From the NCBI RefSeq assembly GCF_018873765.1, contig NC_057916.1, positions 32,525,501 through 32,589,500 on the forward strand: DNA of 64,000 nucleotides, given 5' to 3'. Source of the DNA: Telopea speciosissima. Its lineage: Eukaryota > Streptophyta > Magnoliopsida > Proteales > Proteaceae. Within the stretch, counting starts at the first letter, position 1; each line of letters starts with the position of its first letter. The position numbers and the translations under genes are program-made. The notes beneath the pieces are model-generated. The model was not told the origin of the DNA, did not search any database, and was given only the letters and a program-made list of their open reading frames with translations. Below, piece by piece: positions 57,108 through 64,000 of this stretch.

Positions 57108-59957
57108 ATGGCCCCAATCGAGTTAAAGGAGCTACAAGAGCAGTTGAATGACCTGTTGAAGAAGGGTTTCATTAGACCCAGTGTATCTCCTTGGGGAGCA
57201 CCTGTGTTGTTTGTGAAAAAGAAGGACGGTAGTATGCGTCTGTGCATTGACTACCGTGAGCTCAACAAATTGACAATCAAGAACCGGTATCCTTTGCCTA
57301 GGATCGATGACCTATTCGATCAACTACAGGGTGCTAAGGTGTTCTCGAAAATTGATCTCCGGTCAGGGTACCATCAGTTGAAGATCAGAAATAGTGATAT
57401 CAGCAAGACAGCATTCAGATCTCGCTATGGTCATTATGAGTTCTTGGTCATGTCCTTCGGGCTGACCAATGCCCCGGCCACCTTTATGGAGTTGATGAAC
57501 CGGGTGTTCCACGATGTTCTAGACAAGTATGTCATTGTCTTCATTGATGACATCTTGGTCTATTCCAAGAGCGAGGAGGAGCATGCAGACCATCTTCGCC
57601 TAGTATTGCAACGCCTAAGGGAGAAGCAGTTGTACGCCAAATTCAGTAAGTGTGAGTTTTGGCTACAACAGGTGGCATTTTTGGGACACCTTGTTTCTGG
57701 TAAGGGTATAGAGGTTGACCCTGGCAAGGTGAAGTCAATAGTTGACTGGGCGATACCCAAGAATGTGGCAGACATTCGTAGTTTCCTGGGGCTAGCTGGC
57801 TATTACAGGAGATTTATTGAGAACTTCTCAAGGCTCTCCGCTCCTATGACACGACTGACCCGAAAGGGGGTGAAGTTCGAGTGGTCTGATAGATGTGAAA
57901 AGAGCTTCCAAGAGCTCAAGCAGAGGCTGGTTTCCGCTCCAGTACTTACCATTCCTAATGGTACTGGAGGGATGGTAGTCTACAGTGATGCATCTAAATT
58001 GGGCTTGGGTTGTGTTCTAATGCAAGATGGGAAGGTAGTAGCCTATGCTTCTCGACAATTGAAGGACTATGAGAAGAATTACCCAACCCATGATTTGGAG
58101 CTTGCCGCTGTGGTTTTCGCTCTGAAGATCTGGAGACATTATTTATATGGTGAGAAGAGCGAAATATACAGTGATCACAAGAGCCTCAAATACTTCTTTA
58201 CACAAAAGGAGCTCAATATGAGGCAGCGACGGTGGTTGGAGTTGTTGAAAGATTATGATTGTACTATCCATTACCACCCAGGCAAGGCAAATGTAGTAGC
58301 GGATGCGCTGAGCCGGAAATCTCAGTCCTTGTCACTGGCATCACTAGCAGTCAGTGAGAAACTCATTGAGGAAGCTAGAAGGATGGACCTGGAATTACTG
58401 GTTGATGGTGTTACCTTATCTCTATCAGCTTTATCAGTACAATCCACACTGGTAGGGCGAATTCAATCAGCCCAGGCTTCTGATGAGGAGATTCAAAAGG
58501 TTATTGAGGCTATCAAGGGGGACACGCAGCGGGAACTGGATTTTTCTTTAACAGAGAGTGGTGTTCTCATGTTCAGACAACGGCTATGTGTTCCTAGTAA
58601 CCCTCAGTTGAGGAAGGAAGTGTTAGCTGAGGCCCATGACTCTCCCTATTCTATTCATCCAGGTAGTACGAAGATGTATAGAGATCTGAAGGAATATTAC
58701 TGGTGGAGTGGAATGAAGAGGGATGTGGCTGAGTATGTGGCAAAATGTCTTACTTGTCAGCAGGTGAAGGCGGACAGACAGCGACCTCATGGCCTCTTAC
58801 AGTCATTGCCTGTTCCAGAGTGGAAGTGGGAGCATGTTACCATGGATTTTATCACCGGGTTGCCCTGCACGCCTAGAGGTGTCGATACCATATGGGTTGT
58901 CGTCGACAGATTGACAAAGATGGCTCACTTCATCCCCACTAAGATTACCTATTCGATGGACAAGCTGGCTCGCTTGTACATTGATAATGTAGTTCGTCTG
59001 CATGGAGTTCCTGTGAGCATCATCTCCGATCGGGATCCCAGATTTACATCTAAGTTCTGGGGTGGTTTTCAGAAGGCAATGGGTACACTGTTGAGTTTCA
59101 GTACAGCCTTCCACCCTCAAACCGACGGACAGTCGGAGAGGACTATTCAGACATTGGAAGATATGCTCCGAGCTTGTGCCATTGATATGCAGGGCAGCTG
59201 GGACGAGCATCTCTCACTTATTGAGTTTGCTTACAATAACAGTTACCAGGCTACTATAGGCATGGCACCGTTTGAGGCTCAGTATGGGAAGAAGTGTCGG
59301 ACACCGTTATATTGGGACGAAGTAGGTGAACGGCGTATTCTTGGACCCGAGTTGATTCAGGCAACATGCGAGAAGGTGGACTTGATTCGTGAGCGGATCA
59401 AGGCGGCTCAGTCCAGGCAGAAGGGTTATGCAGACTTGAGGCAAAAAGACCTTGAGTTCACTATCGGCGATAAAGTGTTCCTTAAGATATCACCCTCCAA
59501 AGGGGTGATGCGTTTCAGCAAGAAGGGCAAGCTGAGTCCGAGATTTATAGGACCTTTTGAGATCCTTGCACGGATTGGACCGGTGGCATATCGGTTAGCA
59601 CTCCCTCCATCTTTAGAAGGTGTGCACGACGTCTTCCACGTGTCCATGTTGAGGAAGTATGTCCATGATCCAAGCCATGTATTGACGCATGAACCACCAG
59701 AACTTGTGGCCGACATGTCCTATAAAGAGCTGCCTAAAAAGATTTTGGACAGCAAGGTTGTTCATCTTCGCAACCGGCCCATTCATTATGTGAAGATAAA
59801 ATGGTGCAACCATCCGGAAGAGGAAGCTTCTTGGGAGGCAGAGGTAGAGATGCGGGCGAAATACCCTTTTCTTGCCTATCTACAAGGTACGTCAAATTTC
59901 GAGGACGAAATTTCTTATAAGGTGGGGGGGATGTTATACCCGTACCCCGGGATATAA
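57108..59957 (+). CDS. Chromovirus pol: RT, RNase H, integrase, chromodomain-type tail
   Basis: One 949-residue frame from an internal Met. Reverse transcriptase covers about 20-190, with the active site FIDD at 145-148 and LGHLVSG after it. RNase H follows ([36 protein letters not shown]). Integrase has the HHCC zinc region ([19 protein letters not shown]) and the D,D,E core ([26 protein letters not shown]). The C-terminal region ends with a chromodomain-like EEASWEAE, as in chromoviruses. The frame passes the polypurine tract and stops 26 bases into the 3' LTR. All domains look intact, though the upstream frameshifts prevent normal gag-pol production. Confidence 0.95.
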   Translation: MAPIELKELQEQLNDLLKKGFIRPSVSPWGAPVLFVKKKDGSMRLCIDYRELNKLTIKNRYPLPRIDDLFDQLQGAKVFSKIDLRSGYHQLKIRNSDISKTAFRSRYGHYEFLVMSFGLTNAPATFMELMNRVFHDVLDKYVIVFIDDILVYSKSEEEHADHLRLVLQRLREKQLYAKFSKCEFWLQQVAFLGHLVSGKGIEVDPGKVKSIVDWAIPKNVADIRSFLGLAGYYRRFIENFSRLSAPMTRLTRKGVKFEWSDRCEKSFQELKQRLVSAPVLTIPNGTGGMVVYSDASKLGLGCVLMQDGKVVAYASRQLKDYEKNYPTHDLELAAVVFALKIWRHYLYGEKSEIYSDHKSLKYFFTQKELNMRQRRWLELLKDYDCTIHYHPGKANVVADALSRKSQSLSLASLAVSEKLIEEARRMDLELLVDGVTLSLSALSVQSTLVGRIQSAQASDEEIQKVIEAIKGDTQRELDFSLTESGVLMFRQRLCVPSNPQLRKEVLAEAHDSPYSIHPGSTKMYRDLKEYYWWSGMKRDVAEYVAKCLTCQQVKADRQRPHGLLQSLPVPEWKWEHVTMDFITGLPCTPRGVDTIWVVVDRLTKMAHFIPTKITYSMDKLARLYIDNVVRLHGVPVSIISDRDPRFTSKFWGGFQKAMGTLLSFSTAFHPQTDGQSERTIQTLEDMLRACAIDMQGSWDEHLSLIEFAYNNSYQATIGMAPFEAQYGKKCRTPLYWDEVGERRILGPELIQATCEKVDLIRERIKAAQSRQKGYADLRQKDLEFTIGDKVFLKISPSKGVMRFSKKGKLSPRFIGPFEILARIGPVAYRLALPPSLEGVHDVFHVSMLRKYVHDPSHVLTHEPPELVADMSYKELPKKILDSKVVHLRNRPIHYVKIKWCNHPEEEASWEAEVEMRAKYPFLAYLQGTSNFEDEISYKVGGMLYPYPGI
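59920..59931 (+). promoter_or_regulatory. Polypurine tract of the chromovirus
   Basis: aggtggggggga directly precedes the 3' LTR. It would prime plus-strand DNA synthesis. The pol frame reads through it. Confidence 0.85.
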
Positions 59958-59980
59958 TTAAATATCATTTCTTCTCGTGA

Positions 59981-60307
59981 CGTGTAGATACCGCTGCCAT
60001 GTATGCTGGTGACCTGTTCTCCATGATGGTCAAACCTAGCTACAAAATCGTTGACCACAGCACGGGTTTGCCTGTGGAGGAAAGATTCCTCAACCGCCAG
60101 TGGGGAAAGTTCGTTGACGGCGACTTCGTCGACTACCCTCCAAATACCAGCCCGGGAAGCGAGGAGTTCAGGAGAGAGCATCCTGGACCGTCACCTCGTT
60201 GGATAATTCATTCGGTGATGAGCTTAGCATTGTGGCGATGGTTGTTCGGGTCATGGGTAATAAACCATGACAGGGGAAAGGTAAGTTCTAGCCTCAAGTC
60301 TTATTAA
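59981..60307 (+). CDS. U3 small ORF, 3' LTR copy
   Basis: Same frame as 49151-49444, first ATG 59999. It is identical for its first 68 residues apart from one Ser/Asn change, then diverges through small indels and ends SSLKSY at 60307. This copy is the one that would be present in genomic RNA, just downstream of pol. The AAG|GTAAGT donor is kept at about 60278-60286. Confidence 0.5.
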   Translation, partial: RVDTAAMYAGDLFSMMVKPSYKIVDHSTGLPVEERFLNRQWGKFVDGDFVDYPPNTSPGSEEFRREHPGPSPRWIIHSVMSLALWRWLFGSWVINHDRGKVSSSLKSY

Positions 60308-61061
60308 TTATTCTTCCCTTGGTAACCTCGAAGTGCGGGTCCGGGCTTGAACCGCTCGAGCTATTTCATGAGAGAAGGGAATAATTTAAGTTCGGGTCCC
60401 GCGTACCTTTAGGAAGTACATTGGGGACTTATACCCATCTCATTTGAGCCCATCTAAGAATGGGCTTTTCCCTAATTGAGGTTGTGGGCAGGCCCATTTA
60501 ACCTATTGACCCAATGATGGGTTATTCCATCCACTTACCCACATAGGACTAATGGGTTGACCCATTAGGCCTCATGACCCATTTGACTAGAGGTACCCCA
60601 AATACCCATTTATTATAAATGAGTCCAAGAGGGAGAGAGAGAACATTACTTCTCCTTCATCATTCTCTTCTACCCTAAATCGTGGAGGAGAGAAAGAGGA
60701 GAGAAAGATAAAGAGGAAGGAGAGAGAGGCTTGGAGGAAGGTGGAGACCCCATCTCTTGGGCCATAAATCGTGGAGCTCTCTCATCTTGAGGGTAGGGAG
60801 TCGATGGAGCATTAAAGCCAAGCTATGGTGGAGTTATTTCACTCCATTATGAGCTCTAATGTAAGGGTTCTCATTGCCATTTGAGAGATTTAAGGTTGGA
60901 CCCTAATGAGCTTAGGATGGAGTTTCCTAGAAGTCCTTGTGCTTTAAAACCACTTGAAATGGGGTCCTTGGAGGGAATCCTTCGATTTTGGACCGAAGGT
61001 GTGAGCGTTTACATGTGGGTTCGGACTGCAAGAAATCACCCGAAATTACCTTCCCGTGAAG

Positions 61062-61388
61062 GCCCCTGTGAAGGTCGGATTTACACTCGGTTTCAGTTTT
61101 CGAAACCACATCTGCATCCGACCTTGACCAAAATTGTCCTAAGCCCCTGTGAAGGTCGGATTTACACTCGGTTTCAGTTTTCTGAAACCACATCCGCATC
61201 CGACCTTGACCAAAATTGTCCTGAGCCCTCGTGAAGGTCGGATTTACACTCGGTTTCATTTTCGAAACCACATCTGCATCCGACCTTGACCAAAATTGTC
61301 CTGAGCCCCTGTGAAGGTCGGATTTACACTCGGCTTCAGTTTTCTGAAACCACATCTGCATCCGACCTTGACTAAAACTGTCCCGAAC
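61062..61388. repeat. Tandem hairpin array in 3' LTR
   Basis: Four units matching the 5' LTR array, with several 1-3-base losses, for example tcgaaacc for tctgaaacc. The last unit keeps the full palindrome. Confidence 0.9.
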
Positions 61389-62242
61389 CCCCGGTTTCCT
61401 AGGATTTACATGTGGTTGCAGAATTTTGGCATGAAACCACTCCTGCAACCACTTTGTTTCTGAAACCTTATACTTAAGTGTTTATGGGAGACCTTTTGGG
61501 GATCCTTTCCCTTCGCTCGTTTAACCTTATTTCACTCTTTGAATAGGTTAATATATTCATTTTGTGGCTTATTGCTTGATCGAGGCGACAACTGATAATC
61601 TTGGTGCTTGGCGTATACGTAGTGAGTGGGTTTGGTTGTTTGGGCTTGTTATTATTATTGCACTATATATTATGTACTCATTATAATTAATAAGCATGTT
61701 TGCGCATATTGCATAATTTTATATCTATTTGTTATAATGATGATTGGTAATGTTGTACCTTGATGGGTCTCGGTGCCGGTGGGTAACGTTGCACGAACCC
61801 CGAACACTATATACATTTATGAAGAAATTTTGTTGAATGTCATGTTGAACTGTATGCGCCGTGCCGTGCTGGTAACCGGGCACTAAACCAGATGAAAAGT
61901 TGATGCGCCCGGATTACCTCTCGGGACGATAGGACTTGCATGTAGTATATTGTGGCTAGGATTTCACACCCTTATGCTACGACCCTTACCAACAGGGGTT
62001 TAGGTGTTGGGTAATCGAGTACAATCGGATTCGTGGAGGTGGGAGAGGCCAGTCATGGTAGTATTGGTTATCGGGGGTCTGCCACTGAGTGGTCTTGGAG
62101 GCTTCGATCGGCGTAGGTCCCACGTGACAATTGAGGTTTCATTGTGGCGATAAGTTAAGTGACCCACAGTGTCTCCCGAGTTGTCACAGTAGCATATGCC
62201 ATTGACTTAGTTGTTTGTTAGGTGGAAAAATGGACTTAACAT

Positions 62243-62482
62243 GTGCATGCATCATTGGACTATGTGAATTGCGTATTTGTGCATCCCCATCCCCTCACTG
62301 GCTCAGTGGAGCTAACCCCCTCGTGCGCACACTTTTTAGATTATGATGCAGGTGACGGATATCTCGCTGGACTTGGAGTGCAGCCCTCGGGGTACGATGA
62401 GATTGGTGAGGAGGAACCGGTGGCCGTGTTTGAGGAACATGGCGACGGGTGTCCTTGCGATGATTGTGCCTACGGGCCGTGA
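62243..62482 (+). other. Second short LTR ORF, 3' LTR copy
   Basis: Encodes the same 79 residues as 51421-51660. See that entry. Confidence 0.4.
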
Positions 62483-62845
62483 GGATATTCGGGACTCGAT
62501 CCCTTTTTGATTACTTTTGAGGCTAAGGCCTATGGTGAAATACTTACTGTAATACCATTTTTGATAGTTATTAGATGGTCATTGGAAATGTAACTAATTA
62601 CTGTATTTATCATCTAGCCTTTGACCATTTGTAACTATTCGATTTATACGCTTCCGCAATACTACTGATCCTTGGAATGTAATATTCCTTTTTCCGCGAT
62701 CTAATGTTATATTGTGTTAATATTGATCATGACTGTGCGTTGGGACACTGCGTCAGTGATCCGGGCGGTTTAGTAGGATGACACGCGTCGTCCTAGTCAC
62801 CCTTTATATGATATTATATTCCTTGGCTGGAATAGGGGCGTGACA

Positions 62846-63718
62846 GGGTCACTTCAAGAAAGACTGCAGAAACAAGAAGAAGGTTTTGCCAGATAAGACA
62901 AAAGTCAATCTTGCTGAAGAGGAAGTCTTTGCAGCAATGATAACCGAAGTATTTTTGATTGAAAAATCAAATGACTGGATAATTGACACAAGTGCTATAA
63001 GGCACATTTGTGGAGACCGAAACTCTTTTCTGAGTTATTCTATTTTGTATGATAAGGTCTATATGGGCAACTCTCAGTCAACCAAGGTTATCAGCAAAGG
63101 AAAAATTGCATTGACTCTCTTCAGGAAAGACACTTGTTTTGGACAATGTGCTACATGTGCAGGAAATAAGACGCAATCTTATTTCAGGGTCACTTCTCAA
63201 CAAGGCAGGAATGAAGTTACTTTTTGAGTCTGACAAGCTTGTAATTCTGAAAAATGATGTATTTGTGAGCAAAGGGTATTTAAGTGATGGACTGTTTGTA
63301 CTAAGTATTTCTGATATAATAAAAGAAAAGTCAAATGCTTCTTCTGCTTACCTTATTGATTACTATGATTTATGGCATGGTAGATTAGGTCACTGCAATG
63401 CATCTTACATTTCTTATATGTATAAGAAAAGCTTAATAGACAATTATATTAAGCAACCGTTGACAAAGTGTCCCACATGTGTGGAGGCAAAATTCACTAA
63501 AAGACCACATAGGTCAATGGAACGACAAAGTGGCCTTCTTGATTTGGTGCATAGTGATCTTTGTGACTATAAGTCACTTGAATCTAGAGGAGGTAAAAAA
63601 TATGGTGTTACATTCATAGATGACCACTCTAGATTTACCATGGTTTACCTTCTTAAGTCAAAGGATGAAGCAAGTAATGCTTTTATATCCTATAAGGCAG
63701 AGGTGGAAAATCAAGTAG
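62846..63718 (+). pseudogene. Copia gag end, protease and integrase N-terminal half
   Basis: The frame resumes the gag knuckle (HFKKDC after the duplicated bases). The protease has DTSA where DSGA is usual, so its catalytic motif is altered. A frameshift near 63120 separates it from the integrase frame (LDNVLHV onward). Integrase shows the GAG_pre/HHCC region (LWHGRLGH, KCPTCVEAK) and the core's first Asp in LVHSDLCDY and second in FIDDHSRF. It is cut at 63718 by the CACTA end, before the catalytic Glu. Confidence 0.85.
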
Positions 63719-64000
63719 CACTACAAGAAAAAGCATTTTTGGTGACGGTTAAAAATTTTACCGTAGCCAAATATATATTTATAGCAACGGTAGTTTACCA
63801 TTCATCGCCTTATTTAATTTATAGCAACGGTAATATATAATCCGTCGCCCAATATGATTTATAGCAACGGTAATATATAATCCGTCGCCCAATATGATTT
63901 ATAGCAACATGCACCAATATAGAGTCGCCAAATTTCATTTAGGGCGACGAAAAATATATTGGCGTTGTAAAAAAATATTTAATACAACGGTTATTCTATA
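63719..64000 (+). mobile_element. CACTA (En/Spm) transposon end, extends past the window
   Basis: It begins cactacaagaaaaa, the canonical plant CACTA terminus, right where the copia integrase frame loses homology. The preceding tag is the likely 3-bp duplication. Subterminal repeats follow: tttatagcaacggta occurs three times with spacers such as ccgtcgcccaatatga. Transposase and the far end lie outside. Confidence 0.88.
63773..63925. repeat. CACTA subterminal repeats
   Basis: Units of about 50 bp (atttatagcaacggtaatat and a gtcgcc part) repeat in tandem, two of them nearly identical (about 63812-63900). Such repeats usually bind the CACTA transposase. Confidence 0.8.

Larger units (their letters stand above)
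49102..62845 (+). mobile_element. Ty3/gypsy chromovirus (Tekay-like), 13.7 kb, nested in copia gag
   Basis: Two LTRs (49102-52024 and 59932-62845) start tgttataccc and end gcgtgaca. The 5-bp duplication gggtc is at 49097-49101 and 62846-62850. The element carries a PBS, an antisense ORF, gag, protease, RT, RNase H, integrase with chromodomain-type tail, and a polypurine tract. gag and the gag-pol junction have frameshifts, while RT through integrase is open. The LTRs are very similar, so the insertion is fairly young. Confidence 0.95.
59932..62845 (+). repeat. 3' LTR of the chromovirus
   Basis: 2914 bp, near-identical to the 5' LTR. Differences are mostly 1-3-base indels gathered at 60190-60260, 60960-61270 and 61780-62080. 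It contains the U3 ORF copy (59981-60307), the array at 61062-61388 and a TATA box at about 60616-60624. Confidence 0.93.
48258..63718 (+). mobile_element. Ty1/copia element, interrupted twice and 3'-truncated
   Basis: The gag begins at ATG 48258. The element is broken at 49101 by the gypsy insertion, resumes at 62846 and stops at 63718, where a CACTA end begins. Order gag, protease, integrase is copia-type. Reverse transcriptase and the 3' LTR are not in the window. Confidence 0.85.

Noticed and set aside
60927-61448. 173-codon minus-strand frame over the LTR array
   Set aside because: It is a by-product of the 82-bp repeats; the unit length is not a multiple of three and indels shift frames between the two LTRs.
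1-64000. CRISPR arrays, operons, tRNA or rRNA genes
   Set aside because: None seen. The only tRNA-like boxes belong to the SINE and the retrotransposon primer site, and the genome is eukaryotic.

Overview
The window is nuclear DNA of a flowering plant. It has three plant-type genes with introns or TATA signals (a Kunitz inhibitor, a SEC23 COPII subunit and a plastid-targeted DAD1-type lipase) set in a dense mass of plant transposons. Nothing in it fixes the species.

Layout. 1-4.1 kb: repeats, a probable LTR and a truncated long-TIR end. 4.5-13.3 kb: a tRNA-derived SINE, then a nest in which an old LTR holds an internally deleted Ty3/gypsy element, whose own LTR holds two Mutator-like elements (MULEs). 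13.35-15.3 kb: a third MULE carrying PB1-gene fragments. 15.5-16.5 kb: the Kunitz gene (+). 16.6-19.5 kb: hairpin MITEs and a LINE remnant. 19.6-24 kb: SEC23 (-, two exons). 24.55-27.2 kb: a solo gypsy LTR. 27.5-31.3 kb: small hAT-type elements and a fourth MULE carrying a DUF4378-gene fragment. 31.3-36.1 kb: a full-length but mutated hAT transposon. 36.9-41.5 kb: the lipase gene (-, two exons, 3.1 kb intron full of repeats). 42-46.7 kb: a diverged segmental duplication with LINE fragments and foldback elements. 48.2-64 kb: a Ty1/copia element with a 13.7 kb Tekay-like Ty3/gypsy chromovirus inserted in its gag; its integrase is cut off by a CACTA end that runs off the window.

Most elements are delimited by target-site duplications read directly from the sequence: 9 bp for MULEs, 8 bp for hATs, 5 bp for LTR elements, 11 bp for the SINE. 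The three host genes are unrelated in function and are separate transcription units. The most interesting signals belong to the transposons: a small reading frame inside the U3 of two diverged gypsy LTRs that shows coding-type conservation; a long antisense ORF with a possible spliced leader in the chromovirus; four MULEs in 25 kb, three with recognisable captured gene pieces; and hairpin-forming tandem arrays at the same relative place in three unlike LTRs.
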